This document shows, piece by piece, positions 17,963-27,334 of a DNA stretch of 64,000 nucleotides. Where the stretch lies: NCBI GenBank assembly GCA_910578645.1, contig CAJTQI010000011.1, positions 1 to 64,000 of the forward strand, read 5' to 3'. Numbering within the stretch: the stretch's first letter is position 1; each line of letters starts with the position of its first letter. Made by a program: the position numbers and the translations under genes. Source of the DNA: an uncultured Lachnospiraceae bacterium. GTDB taxonomy: Bacteria > Bacillota > Clostridia > Lachnospirales > Lachnospiraceae. Under the pieces are notes generated by a model that searched no databases, was not told the origin of the DNA, and saw only the letters and a program-made list of their open reading frames with translations.

Positions 17963-17981
17963 ATCTTCCCTTCCTTTCTCC

Positions 17982-18335
17982 CTATAGCACCTCAATTTCC
18001 CGGATGAGCTCCGCCTTGGACATGCCTATTTCCAACACTTCCCTCACGAGTGCCAATATCTGTTCCATATATTCCTTCTTGCGTTTATCTACTAACCCAC
18101 TGTCTCCCGATACGAAATTTCCCCTGCCTTTCACCGTATAGATAAATCCCTGACGTTCCAGTTCCGCATAAGCCTTCTGTATCGTGTTAGGATTAATCGA
18201 AAGCTCCATGGCCAGGTTCCTTACGGACGGAAGCTGCTCGTCGGCCTGTACGGCGCCTTTTAAAATCAAAGTCTTATAACGTTCCACGATTTGTTCATAA
18301 ATCGGCTTGGTATCCTTATAGTCTATGATTATCAT
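17982..18335 (-). CDS. YtrA-type GntR regulator
   Basis: A 117-residue GntR-family repressor with only the winged helix (PIYEQIVERYKTLILKGAVQ, LPSVRNLAMELSINPNTIQKAY, GRGNFVS) and a short tail. It lacks a large ligand domain, which places it in the small YtrA subgroup. Such proteins repress adjacent ABC export operons and are relieved by envelope stress or antibiotics. AAAGGAG lies 7 bases before the ATG. It is the first gene of the three-gene operon, and a dyad in its promoter (18377-18409) is the likely operator. Confidence 0.92.
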   Translation of the reverse strand: MIIIDYKDTKPIYEQIVERYKTLILKGAVQADEQLPSVRNLAMELSINPNTIQKAYAELERQGFIYTVKGRGNFVSGDSGLVDKRKKEYMEQILALVREVLEIGMSKAELIREIEVL

Positions 18336-18376
18336 TTCTTCTCCTTTCCCTCAGATTCCACTTTCTACTCCTCCAT

Positions 18377-18435
18377 ACTAACTGTACTATTAGTGATGGT
18401 ACACTTAGTATACATTCCCAACAGGTACATGTCAA
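18377..18435 (-). promoter_or_regulatory. GntR operon promoter with operator dyad
   Basis: TTGACA (18430-18435), a 17-base spacer and TATACT (18407-18412) form a near-perfect promoter on the minus strand. An 11-bp inverted repeat (ACTAACTGTAC at 18377-18387 and GTACACTTAGT at 18399-18409, one mismatch) overlaps the -10 and start site. That is the expected place for autorepression by the GntR regulator. Confidence 0.8.
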
Positions 18436-18504
18436 GGCTTTGACAAATAAAACGCCCCGGCAATGCCATAAAATTAATCAAAAACCGCCACACATGAAGG
18501 CATG

Positions 18505-18538
18505 AAAAAGGACATACATGCACTGTGCACATATGCCC
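18505..18538 (-). terminator. Terminator of gpmI
   Basis: A 14-bp stem with three G-U pairs (GGGCATATGTGCAC with GTGCATGTATGTCC) is followed by five T on the minus strand, about 70 bases after the gpmI stop. Confidence 0.75.
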
Positions 18539-18609
18539 TCTCTGACATCATTCTAACTAATTTATCTAATTCTTTATCATTCTGTTTTACTATGCTGCTA
18601 TGTCACACT

Positions 18610-20151
18610 CTATTTTACAAGCAGTGATTTGCCTGTCATCTCTTCCGGCTGTTCCATGCCCATCAACTCAATCAGTGTAGGTACGATATCCGCCAGGCAT
18701 CCACCCTCCCTCAGCTTATATGCCGGGTCGGCGTTCACAAGAATAAAGGGCACAGGATTGGTTGTATGAGCCGTAAAAGGTGCGCCTGTCTCATAATCCA
18801 CAAGCTGCTCCGCATTGCCATGGTCAGCGCAGATAAACAATACGCCGTCCGCCTCCTTCACTGCTTCCACAGCACGTCCGACACACTCGTCCACTGCTTC
18901 CACAGCTTTGATTGCCGCTGCCTCCACGCCGGTATGACCTACCATATCGGGATTGGCAAAGTTAATGATAATCACATCATATTCCCCGGACTTAATACAT
19001 CCTACCAGTTTATCGCACACTTCATAAGCGCTCATCTGGGGTTTCAAGTCATAAGTTGCCACATCCTTCGGTGAGTTCACAAGGATTCGCTCCTCACCCT
19101 CGTTGGGCTCCTCAACGCCTCCGTTGAAGAAGAATGTCACATGGGCATACTTCTCCGTCTCCGCAAGTCTTGCCTGCTTCATATGGTGCGCCGCAAGCCA
19201 CTCACCAAATGTGTTCGTCACCGCAATTTTATGGAATGCAACTTCTTTATTCGGAATCGTAGGGTCATAATCGGAGAAACAAACATAAGTCAAATCTAAT
19301 TTCTTCTCTCTCTCAAAACCCTTGAAGTCATCGTCGCAGAAGCTCCTCGTAATCTCCCTCGCCCGGTCAGGACGGAAGTTAAAGAATACCACGGAATCGC
19401 CGTCCTGAATCACAGCTACCGGCTTCCCGTCTTTCTTCACAACAGTAGGCTTAACAAACTCGTCCGTCTCATCCCTGTCGTAAGATGCCTGGATACCTTC
19501 CGGCGCGCTCGCTGCCTCCAGGCCCTCTCCCTTTGTCAACGCAATATAAGCCTTCTTTACTCTGTCATAGTTGTTGTCCCTGTCCATGGCATAGTAACGT
19601 CCGGTCACGGTAGCGACCTCACCCACGCCGATTTTCTTCATCTCTGCCTCTAAGTCTTCCACGAAACCTTTGCCGCTGGCAGGCGGTGTATCACGTCCGT
19701 CAAGAAAAGCGTGTACGTACACTTTATCTAATCCGTTTCTCTTAGCCATCTCTAACAGGCCATACAGATGCGTATTATGGCTGTGCACGCCGCCGTCGGA
19801 CAATAACCCGAACATATGCAGGGAAGAATTGTTCTTCTTGCAGTTGTTCACCGCATCAAGCAGAGCCGGATTTTCAAAGAATGTACCGTCCTGAATCTCT
19901 TTGGTTATTCTCGTAAGCTCCTGGTATACGATACGCCCTGCACCCATATTCAGATGGCCTACTTCCGAATTGCCCATCTGACCGTCAGGAAGCCCCACTG
20001 CCATGCCACTGGCATTACCCTTCACGAAAGGGCACTCTGCCATAAGCTTATCCATCACGGGAGTCTTCGCCTCCGCCACCGCATTTCCCTGGGTCTTCTC
20101 ATTCAGGCCGTAGCCGTCCAGAATCATTAATACTGTTGGTTTCTTACTCAT
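18610..20151 (-). CDS. gpmI: Cofactor-independent phosphoglycerate mutase
   Basis: A 513-residue enzyme that interconverts 3- and 2-phosphoglycerate in glycolysis. The metal and phosphoserine site is MILDGYG and GQMGNSEVGHLNMGAGRIVYQ (Ser of GNSEVGH is phosphorylated). Other blocks are LSDGGVHSHNTHLY, HAFLDGRDTPP, GRYYAMDRDNNYDR, FNFRPDRARE, NPDMVGHTG and CADHGNAEQ, the alkaline phosphatase-superfamily metal ligands. The length is normal. MSKK at 20151 is used as the start, since the ribosome site GGAGGA lies inside the codons of the upstream ATG at 20166. It acts next to enolase in the pathway, though about 9 kb away. Confidence 0.98.
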   Translation of the reverse strand: MSKKPTVLMILDGYGLNEKTQGNAVAEAKTPVMDKLMAECPFVKGNASGMAVGLPDGQMGNSEVGHLNMGAGRIVYQELTRITKEIQDGTFFENPALLDAVNNCKKNNSSLHMFGLLSDGGVHSHNTHLYGLLEMAKRNGLDKVYVHAFLDGRDTPPASGKGFVEDLEAEMKKIGVGEVATVTGRYYAMDRDNNYDRVKKAYIALTKGEGLEAASAPEGIQASYDRDETDEFVKPTVVKKDGKPVAVIQDGDSVVFFNFRPDRAREITRSFCDDDFKGFEREKKLDLTYVCFSDYDPTIPNKEVAFHKIAVTNTFGEWLAAHHMKQARLAETEKYAHVTFFFNGGVEEPNEGEERILVNSPKDVATYDLKPQMSAYEVCDKLVGCIKSGEYDVIIINFANPDMVGHTGVEAAAIKAVEAVDECVGRAVEAVKEADGVLFICADHGNAEQLVDYETGAPFTAHTTNPVPFILVNADPAYKLREGGCLADIVPTLIELMGMEQPEEMTGKSLLVK

Positions 20152-20195
20152 CGCTTTCTCCTCCATTCCGAAATATTCTCCTCTATAATAAATTG

Positions 20196-21953
20196 TTAAT
20201 AATCAATCTCCCATTCGTGCTCGCCGCCCCAGTCACCGATAGCATTGGTCGTAATACCCTCCGGCGTGGTGATTTTGGTATCAAACCGGTAATTCATCTG
20301 CGGCACATACTGGCCCTTAATCTTCACATTGCTGTACAGATACTGTATCGTATATTCCGTATCCGATTCCGAACCGTCCGTGTTCGCAGGCTTATAAGAA
20401 ATTACGCTCCGCTGTACGCCGTCGTCTTCCTGCTTCGTACCCCAGACAGAAATAACTCCCTGACGGTTATTATATTCTTCATCGCTCAGGAAAGAAAACC
20501 TGACTTGTCCCTCCTCATTATGCAGCACAATCTGTTCCCTGTTCACAGGAATATAGACGGAGCCTTCCCAATAACCGGAGTTCTCTGTGATAAAATCATC
20601 CCGAATCTGCTGATACGATTCTTCGGCAACCAACTCCCTCGCATAAGCATAATTTCCTGTCTCAAACTCTGTAAAAGCAGTGGAAAAATACTCCCCCACT
20701 TCCTTCGCACGTCCAAGACACGCCAGTGTCTCCGTAATCTTAGCGTCGTTCACGATACCGTTAATCTCTGTCAGAACAGCCATATACTGCTCCATATGCG
20801 GTATGCTAAGCTTCACATAAGGCATATCAATCAGCGCATACTGTGTTAAAATCGCTTTCATCTGCTCGGAAGGATTAGACTGTTGCAACGCCATAATTCT
20901 GCGCAGCAACTGTTCATATTCTCCATAACTGCATGTGTCCTGTGAAATATCCTCGTCATAGAACATCATGCACGCTTCATCGTCCTGCATCCCTCTCATC
21001 AACCGCTCATAACAAGTGCCCATCAGATTAAGGGCATCCTCGTTCCCAGGCTCTGTCTCCAACACTTTAATACATTTGTCCACGGTTGCAAGACTACAGT
21101 TCTTCGCGTTAATCTCCGCCACCGCCTCATTGTAAAGCACAATACAGTAGTTGTGGAGAAGCCCCTCGTCCTTCGTCTGTTCCCACCCGGTATAATAGGT
21201 TTCCTCCGCCTCTAAAATCTTTTCCTGGGCCAAATAATTGTTTGCCATGCCATGATACGCTTCCACCGAAGCCGTATCAATCTTAAGCGCCTCCTCAAAA
21301 GCATCCTGCGCGTTTGTGTAATCTGCCTTGGAGGCGTATTTTTCTCCTTTATACAGGCTTCGCGCCAGTTTCACAGCAGGAGTACAGAACACCGCAATAC
21401 ACGCCACCGCCGCAATAATCACACCGGACAACGCTACAATCGTAATTTTCTGTCTCCTGACTTTACGCAGACGCTCCGCCTTCCTCTTGGCCCGTTCCTC
21501 ATCCCGCCTGCTCATGCGTGCCCCGGATTCTTCCCTGTTCGTACTTCTTTGTTTCTTGGCTTTGCCTGTTTTCTTCTTCACCTGTTTCTTCCTGACTGCC
21601 GGAATCTCTTCCTCCTCAGGTCTTTGTCTTATAACCTTCTTCTCATCACTTACAGGCTTCTTCTTAACCGCCTGCCTGTCTGCGTCCGGTTTCGTCTTAA
21701 CTGCCTGCCTCCCGCCGTCCGCCGATTTCTTCTTAACCGCTTGTCCCTCACCGTTCACTGGTTTCTTCTTAACCGCTTGCCTCTCACCGTCTGTCGGTTT
21801 CTTCTTAACCGCTTGTCTTTCGCCGTCTGTCGGTTTCTTCTTAATCGCCTGTCCACTGCCCGGCGCCCTCTTCTTAGTTGGCTGACTGCCCTCCACAACA
21901 GACATCTGCGCCCGTGTACGTTTTTCCGCTAAATTACCATTGTTATGACTCAT
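20196..21953 (-). CDS. Membrane protein with lysine-rich repeats and TPR domain
   Basis: A 585-residue protein of unknown function. Residues about 30-105 are a run of 10-11-residue units of the form DGERQAVKKKP. A basic region (SRRDEERAKRKAERLRKVRRQK) and one transmembrane helix (ITIVALSGVIIAAVACIAVF) follow. The outer part begins with a TPR-like segment (DYTNAQDAFEEALKIDTASVEAYHGMANNYL, shown as 20-residue-scale helices) and ends in a beta-rich domain. The basic cytoplasmic tail may bind DNA, RNA or acidic lipids. The start at 21953 (MSHNNGN) is preferred to an ATG 38 codons upstream, which would add a cysteine-rich extension. It follows gpmI's promoter region head to tail. Confidence 0.8.
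   Translation of the reverse strand: MSHNNGNLAEKRTRAQMSVVEGSQPTKKRAPGSGQAIKKKPTDGERQAVKKKPTDGERQAVKKKPVNGEGQAVKKKSADGGRQAVKTKPDADRQAVKKKPVSDEKKVIRQRPEEEEIPAVRKKQVKKKTGKAKKQRSTNREESGARMSRRDEERAKRKAERLRKVRRQKITIVALSGVIIAAVACIAVFCTPAVKLARSLYKGEKYASKADYTNAQDAFEEALKIDTASVEAYHGMANNYLAQEKILEAEETYYTGWEQTKDEGLLHNYCIVLYNEAVAEINAKNCSLATVDKCIKVLETEPGNEDALNLMGTCYERLMRGMQDDEACMMFYDEDISQDTCSYGEYEQLLRRIMALQQSNPSEQMKAILTQYALIDMPYVKLSIPHMEQYMAVLTEINGIVNDAKITETLACLGRAKEVGEYFSTAFTEFETGNYAYARELVAEESYQQIRDDFITENSGYWEGSVYIPVNREQIVLHNEEGQVRFSFLSDEEYNNRQGVISVWGTKQEDDGVQRSVISYKPANTDGSESDTEYTIQYLYSNVKIKGQYVPQMNYRFDTKITTPEGITTNAIGDWGGEHEWEIDY
21640..21865 (-). repeat. In-frame tandem repeats encoding a Lys/Pro-rich tract
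   Basis: About six degenerate 30-33-base units (minus-strand coding of GERQAVKKKPTD-like peptides) lie inside the TPR membrane protein gene. Two adjacent units are almost identical, suggesting recent slippage and variation in copy number. It is coding sequence, not a CRISPR array: there are no unique spacers. Confidence 0.8.
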
Positions 21954-22128
21954 CCTATCCCTACTCCTATACTCATACGAAAAACAACAATATCCCCATA
22001 CACCCATCATACTAGCATATCCGTCGTTATTTTGTCCAGCATAACTCACACAAAATGCTAAAAGCATGTTATGATTAAAAGGCGAACAGGCAAACCTTAT
22101 TTATGAAGCAAAGGACATACTCTTTATC

Positions 22129-22746
22129 ATGGAAAATATGGAACAAAACACTGAAAACATACTGCGCATCCAATATCAGAGCACTCGTTATGAATTACCT
22201 TATACGCTCATACGCAGCAACCGCAGAAGCTGTGCAATCAGCATCACACCCGACGGACAGATTACACTACGTGTCCCTATAGACATCACCGGACAAGAAA
22301 TTGAGCGCCTATTAACTAAGAAACGACACTGGATTATCACCAAATACCTGGAGATGCAGGAACACGCCAAAAACCGCCCTGTCTCTGACCTTACTGACAC
22401 ACAGCGCATCGCTTTAGAAAAACGCTATATCGCCGCAGCCAAAGACTATTTCCCCAAAAGAGCCGCCTACTACAGCCAGTTCACCGGAGGTTCCTATAAC
22501 CGCATCACCGTCAGGGACCAGAAGACCCGTTGGGGAAGCTGCAGCGCCAAAGGCACTCTCTCTTTTAACTGGCGCCTTATGCTTGCGCCGCCCGCCATCT
22601 TGGACTATGTAGTGGTCCATGAGCTGTGCCACCTAATCCACATGAACCACTCAGCCGCTTTCTGGCAAAAAGTAGAATCCGTATACCCCGATTACCGCGC
22701 CGCCCGGAAATGGCTCAAAGACCACGGGCAGGAACTGGTCTTATAG
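22129..22746 (+). CDS. YgjP-type zinc metallopeptidase
   Basis: A 205-residue protein of the YgjP/DUF45 group. The metal site is VVHELCHLIHMNHSAAFW (HExxH and a downstream His), preceded by TRWGSCSAKGTLSFNWRLML, the family signature. It lacks a signal peptide, so it acts in the cytoplasm; the substrate is unknown in this family. The ribosome site is weak (AAAGGA about 13 bases from ATG). Its stop codon overlaps that of the convergent helicase gene (TTATAG at 22741-22746), leaving no terminator between them. Confidence 0.9.
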   Translation: MENMEQNTENILRIQYQSTRYELPYTLIRSNRRSCAISITPDGQITLRVPIDITGQEIERLLTKKRHWIITKYLEMQEHAKNRPVSDLTDTQRIALEKRYIAAAKDYFPKRAAYYSQFTGGSYNRITVRDQKTRWGSCSAKGTLSFNWRLMLAPPAILDYVVVHELCHLIHMNHSAAFWQKVESVYPDYRAARKWLKDHGQELVL

Positions 22747-24363
22747 TGTTCCCTGTTTCTTCGTCTTAATACGAAGGGCGGCATAACGGCTGTTTGTCAT
22801 CTCGCCGCGGGACTTTTGCCTGCCGCTTTCCTGCTTTGCCCTGCCGCCAGAACCGCCTTTACGGGCGTTTCTGGCATCAAATTGGTGCCTGCCGCGCTCA
22901 TTGTCTTTATTTCCTCTTGTACCGCGCTCACCTCTGCCTCTGCCGCGTCCGTTTTCCTTTTTCTCAAAAAGAAACTTCTCGCTCTTGATGTCTTCTATTT
23001 CATCGCCCATCTTCATCTTCATAAACGCCGCCGCAATCTGCATGGCGCTATACTGTCCCAGGGCAATCTCGTCCAGAATATATTCCATAACGAAACTGAT
23101 ATCTTCCTGCTCAATTACCTGGACCGCTTCTTTTAAAATTTTGGACGCTTTTCTGGCGGTAATATCCGCCGCGCTGGGAACCTTGCGTTCTTTAATCTTC
23201 GTATGGCATACACGCTCGATATCCCGTATCTTATATGCTTCCCTGCCCACAACCAGGGTAAAGGAACGTCCCGTTTTGCCGGCACGCCCGGTCCTGCCGA
23301 TTCTGTGCACATAATATTCGATATCTTCCGGCACGTCATAATTGTATACGGCTTCTACATCGCTTACATCAATACCCCTGGCAGCCACGTCGGTGGCAAT
23401 CAGTATCTGTGCCCTGCCGCTGCGGAATGAACTCATCACCGTATCTCTCTGGTGCTGGGAAAGGTCACCGTGAAGCCCTTCGGCTCCATATCCACGCCCT
23501 TTAAGACTCTCCGCCAACTCATCCACCATACGCTTGGTATTACAGAATATCAGCGCCCGTTTCGGGTCATAGTAATCAATCAGCCGACACAGTACTTCTT
23601 CTTTATCCTGCCGCCGTACCTGGTAATATGCCTGCTTAATCAGCGGAATGGTCACTTCCTCCGGCGTCATCTTAATGTAGGCTGCATCCTTCTGGTATGT
23701 CTTGGTCAGCTCCAGGATAGGTTTGGGCATCGTTGCAGAAAACAATCCTGTCTGCCTCTCTGGCGGCATTTCCTTGAGAATCGTCTCTATATCCTCTCGG
23801 AATCCCATATTCAGCATTTCGTCGGCCTCATCCAGCACAACCGTATGGATATGTTCCATCTTTAACGTGCGCCTGCGCATATGGTCCATAACCCGTCCAG
23901 GCGTCCCCACAATAATATGCACGCCGCCCTTCAGGTTTTTAATCTGCCTTACGATATCCTGTCCGCCATAGATGGCCGCCACCTTGATGCCATGCATATA
24001 TCTGGAAAACTTGCGCAGCTCCTCCGCCGCCTGCATGGCAAGCTCCCTGGTGGGACATAAAATAACTGCCTGTACATTCCTGTCGTCCGGGTTAATTTTC
24101 TGCAAAATCGGAATGCCGAATGCGGCCGTCTTACCCGTACCCGTCTGGGCCTGTCCGATAATATCCCTGCCTGTCATAAAAAGGGGAATGGCCTGCTCCT
24201 GAATCGGTGTCATCTGGTCAAATCCCATTTCTTTAACGGCGCGCAAAATCCTGTCATCAATCTGTGCGTCCTCATACCTTACACGGGACTCTTGTTCCTG
24301 TACTGCCGTCTCCATACCCGGAAACTCTTCAACCTGTTTTCTCTTCTTTGCTTTGCTGCTCAT
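22741..24363 (-). CDS. DEAD-box RNA helicase
   Basis: A 540-residue ATP-dependent RNA helicase. All motifs are present in order: Q motif (FDQMTPIQEQAIP), AQTGTGKTAAFG (I), PTRELAMQ (Ia), GTPGRVMDHM, DEAD (II), SAT (III), and in the second domain ATDVAARGIDV (V) and YVHRIGRTGRAG (VI). The C-terminal extension is rich in Arg/Gly (GRGRGERGTRGNKDNERGR), as in CshA/DeaD-like proteins that act in ribosome assembly, cold response and mRNA decay. The start at 24363 has TGGAG 5 bases upstream. The upstream gap contains three hairpins that may govern expression. Confidence 0.96.
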   Translation of the reverse strand: MSSKAKKRKQVEEFPGMETAVQEQESRVRYEDAQIDDRILRAVKEMGFDQMTPIQEQAIPLFMTGRDIIGQAQTGTGKTAAFGIPILQKINPDDRNVQAVILCPTRELAMQAAEELRKFSRYMHGIKVAAIYGGQDIVRQIKNLKGGVHIIVGTPGRVMDHMRRRTLKMEHIHTVVLDEADEMLNMGFREDIETILKEMPPERQTGLFSATMPKPILELTKTYQKDAAYIKMTPEEVTIPLIKQAYYQVRRQDKEEVLCRLIDYYDPKRALIFCNTKRMVDELAESLKGRGYGAEGLHGDLSQHQRDTVMSSFRSGRAQILIATDVAARGIDVSDVEAVYNYDVPEDIEYYVHRIGRTGRAGKTGRSFTLVVGREAYKIRDIERVCHTKIKERKVPSAADITARKASKILKEAVQVIEQEDISFVMEYILDEIALGQYSAMQIAAAFMKMKMGDEIEDIKSEKFLFEKKENGRGRGRGERGTRGNKDNERGRHQFDARNARKGGSGGRAKQESGRQKSRGEMTNSRYAALRIKTKKQGTL

Positions 24364-24402
24364 ATTTACTCCATTTCTATTGTATTGTGATATTAACCCT
24401 GC

Positions 24403-24557
24403 CACTATGCAATGCCGTTACATTATGTTCCTATGCAATGCGTAGTGTCGGATTAATTGGATAACCTCGTCCTTATTACATTTCTCTTTTCACCATTCAT
24501 GAAAAGAGACACAACAATTGCTGCCAGACCCGTGCCCATCAGCCGAATCTGGCAGCA
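24403..24557 (-). promoter_or_regulatory. Structured leader upstream of the DEAD-box helicase
   Basis: Three consecutive hairpins: 24519-24557 (10-bp stem TGCTGCCAGA / TCTGGCAGCA), 24483-24509 (9-bp TCTCTTTTC / GAAAAGAGA) and 24403-24447 (13-bp arms starting CACTA, one mismatch and one G-U). The first may also end mecA transcripts. The others would lie in the helicase mRNA, where folding could respond to temperature or to the helicase itself. That last point is inference. Confidence 0.5.
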
Positions 24558-24594
24558 TCCATATTATGACAATTATGATAAAACAACCTGAGCG

Positions 24595-25263
24595 CTACGC
24601 CAGATAAATCCTGCGCAGCTTGCTCACCGCCCTGTCCGCAATCAGACATTCCGCGTGTTCTTTCAAATACAGCATCCGTTCCTCCGAGACTGCTAAAAGG
24701 CTGCCGAACTCCACCGCCTGGGCGCTAATCTTATTAAACATCTTGTAGGACAACCTGTTTTTCTCCACCACAAGATAATACTTCTCCCCATCCTTATACA
24801 GATGGCTCTTCACGGAGACGTTCGTAGGAATCGAGGTCGTATACTGCATCGCTTCGCGCAGTGAATCAAAGGCAAACATCCGTCTGTTATCGTCATATTT
24901 CTCCCCCTGCTCCTGTTCAACACTCTGCTGCCGCTCCTCTTCATCCTGCCTGGTAAGTTCGTCGCTGACTCCCTGCAGCACTTCCTTCAAATGCTGCAAA
25001 ATATCCCTGAAACCTGACGGCCCTTCACTTGTGAAAGTAACTGCCAGTCCTTTATCTTTTAACGGTGTAATCTGCATCGCTATATTGTCTCCATTGACCG
25101 TATAGCCTACCTCGTCATAGGCACGCTCAATGATATCACGCAAAAATCCCTCACCCTTTTCATTGCGCTCAAAAATATCTGACAGCGTCAGACCATATTC
25201 AAGCATATCTTCTTCCGAAATAATACACTGTACTGTTGCATCATTAATTTTTTTATATTTCAT
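24595..25263 (-). CDS. mecA: Adaptor protein MecA
   Basis: A 222-residue MecA/YpbH-family adaptor (unrelated to penicillin-binding MecA). It has the N-terminal recognition part (VQCIISEEDMLEYGLTLSDIF, GFLRDIIERAYDEVGY), a Glu/Gln-rich linker and the C-terminal ClpC-binding region (FAFDSLREAMQYTTSIPTNV, SHLYKDGEKYYLVVEKNRLS). MecA proteins deliver substrates such as competence factors to the ClpC protease and help ClpC assemble. The length and layout are normal. It lies between a chemoreceptor gene and the helicase. Confidence 0.93.
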   Translation of the reverse strand: MKYKKINDATVQCIISEEDMLEYGLTLSDIFERNEKGEGFLRDIIERAYDEVGYTVNGDNIAMQITPLKDKGLAVTFTSEGPSGFRDILQHLKEVLQGVSDELTRQDEEERQQSVEQEQGEKYDDNRRMFAFDSLREAMQYTTSIPTNVSVKSHLYKDGEKYYLVVEKNRLSYKMFNKISAQAVEFGSLLAVSEERMLYLKEHAECLIADRAVSKLRRIYLA

Positions 25264-25470
25264 ATAGCCTGTTATCCTCTGTTTCCCCTACTATTACCCG
25301 ACCATAAGCCTACCGAATCTGTCAGGCTTTGTCAAGCCCTAACATCCCTTATACGCCAATTTTCGCAATTCTCGCTATATCCCCTCTTACACCTCCCCAC
25401 AACTGCCGTCTGTGTTACCTGCCGTTAAATTAAGGTTTATGCTACGTACAACGTATGTTTTTATTTTACC

Positions 25471-25509
25471 ACAAAAATGCGCAGCAAGAAAGAATCTTAT
25501 CGCGCATTT
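25471..25509 (-). terminator. Terminator of the chemoreceptor gene
   Basis: An 8-bp stem AAATGCGC / GCGCATTT with a long loop, followed by TTGTGG on the minus strand, starts 16 bases after the chemoreceptor stop. The tail is short, so this is a fairly good but not strong terminator. Confidence 0.55.
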
Positions 25510-25524
25510 CCATAAAAGCTTTTG

Positions 25525-27249
25525 TTACCGCAATTTAAATTTTCCCACTTCATTCCTAAGCTGCTCGGCAATGCCCATATTTGAATCTGCCTTATGTCCG
25601 ATATCGCCGACGCTGCCGGTCAAAGACACCGTCATCTGGGAGACATTGCTGATTCCCAAGGCGCTCTCGCCCACGGCTGTTTTGATGCCTTCCACCGCTA
25701 TCCTAATACCATCCATACTCCGCCGCAGTTCTTCACTGTCAGATGCAAACTTCTGCATCATCTCATTCATGCTGCCCACATCATTCTGGTAACTGTCACT
25801 TGTATCGAGCAATTTCCCGTAACCGCTCACGGCAGTCTCATTCATGAAACAAATCATCACTTCCGCCTCTGCCGCCAGTTCATCCACAGACTCTATCACC
25901 GTTGATGTCACTTCCTGAATCTGTGTCGCCGCAGCGGCCGAATTAGTCGCCAGTTTACTTATTTCATCGGCAACTACCGCAAAACCTCTTCCCGCTTCTC
26001 CGGCCCGGGCCGCCTCAATACTTGCGTTTAGCGCAAGAAGCGTCGTTTCTTCCGTAATGCTGATAATATTGCGTGTAAGCTCTTTAATCTGCTCCACTTC
26101 CCTGGATTTCTCTATTCTGCCCTGCATGACTGCCGCCATATCCGCCGCCTGGCTCTCTGCATGCTTCCTGTCTTCAACCGCCCTGTCATATATTTCGGAT
26201 GCATTGCGCATAATCCGTTTGGAGGCATTACTTCCCTCCTCTGATTGCAAAAAGATTTCTTCAATAGAAGCAAACGCCCTCCCCACTGCGTCGTTCACCT
26301 GGTCTAACGCCGCGCTGGACTCTTCCATGGCAGCGCTCATCTCCTCCATAGTGGCGGAGACGTCGGAGATATTCCCTTCCGCATCCATAAGGCTGCTCGC
26401 TATCACCTTTGAAGAATCGTTTAATTGTTCTGAATTATCCGAAATATTAAGCATTATTTTCTGTATATGTCTAAGAAGCGCATTCACGTTACCGGCAATC
26501 AGCTCCATTTCGTCGCCTGTACGCACATCCAACGTCTGCGTCAAATCCCCCTCATTGTGTACAAGCTCATAAATTTTGCCATCCACCATGTGCAGGCTCT
26601 TAATAATCCGTCCCACAATCAAATTCACCATCGTCAAAGAGACAAGCAGGCAGATAAGTGTAATGCCCACACTCTGTTTCAGGATAGCATCCAGCCTCTG
26701 CACAACCCCGGAAGCGTCGTAATCACAACCCACTACCCCCACAACATTACCGTCGTAAACGATTGGCATATAGGCCGAAATCAAGTCTCCATCCTCTGTA
26801 GAATCAATAAAATCCTGCACGTATGGCGCCCCATTAAAAACATCCTGCAACTCCTCATAAGATACTTCAAACGCATCACCAAATGCGGCGCGTCCGGCGG
26901 AGCTGTCCGTATCTATTCCATAATATACCTGTTTTCCATCCGTATACAATGTATAGAGAAAACGAATGCCACAGTCTTCCCTGATTCCCTGCATGGTTGC
27001 CAGTATCTCCTCATACACTTCGTTCCCTTCGGCTCCCGGCGTCAATCCCGCAAGTTTCCCTCCGTCGATTACCTTAGCGGAAATTATCGCCGCCATACGC
27101 GCTTCCTCCACACCCATGGCAACTAGCCCATCCTTCGTATGTGAATAGGAATTCACCGCCATAATGATGCAAAGCACCATAATCAACACACTGGACGGAA
27201 GCACAATTTTCGTGCGGATGCCCATCTTCCTGGTCTTATGTCCTTTCAT
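25525..27249 (-). CDS. Methyl-accepting chemotaxis protein
   Basis: A 574-residue receptor: transmembrane segment (about residues 14-34), extracytoplasmic Cache-like sensor (FLYTLYTDGKQVYYGIDTDS, VVGVVGCDYDASGVVQ), second transmembrane segment, HAMP region and the signalling domain. The conserved hairpin tip is ITEETTLLALNASIEAARAGE followed by GRGFAVVADEISKLA. It should signal to a CheA kinase, but no other che or flagellar genes are in the window. The start at 27249 has GAGAGGGG 8 bases upstream. The sensor ligand is not known. Confidence 0.95.
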   Translation of the reverse strand: MKGHKTRKMGIRTKIVLPSSVLIMVLCIIMAVNSYSHTKDGLVAMGVEEARMAAIISAKVIDGGKLAGLTPGAEGNEVYEEILATMQGIREDCGIRFLYTLYTDGKQVYYGIDTDSSAGRAAFGDAFEVSYEELQDVFNGAPYVQDFIDSTEDGDLISAYMPIVYDGNVVGVVGCDYDASGVVQRLDAILKQSVGITLICLLVSLTMVNLIVGRIIKSLHMVDGKIYELVHNEGDLTQTLDVRTGDEMELIAGNVNALLRHIQKIMLNISDNSEQLNDSSKVIASSLMDAEGNISDVSATMEEMSAAMEESSAALDQVNDAVGRAFASIEEIFLQSEEGSNASKRIMRNASEIYDRAVEDRKHAESQAADMAAVMQGRIEKSREVEQIKELTRNIISITEETTLLALNASIEAARAGEAGRGFAVVADEISKLATNSAAAATQIQEVTSTVIESVDELAAEAEVMICFMNETAVSGYGKLLDTSDSYQNDVGSMNEMMQKFASDSEELRRSMDGIRIAVEGIKTAVGESALGISNVSQMTVSLTGSVGDIGHKADSNMGIAEQLRNEVGKFKLR

Positions 27250-27334
27250 ATTGCTACCCCTCTCCCTTTCTTCATAGCAGGGCATTTTACACTTTCCTTA
27301 TTAGAAAAGTGACTCTTTCCCCACTGCTACAAAC

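Noticed and set aside
21640..21865. Possible CRISPR-like array
   Set aside because: The units are in-frame, contiguous and without unique spacers, and encode a Lys/Pro-rich tract in a real protein.
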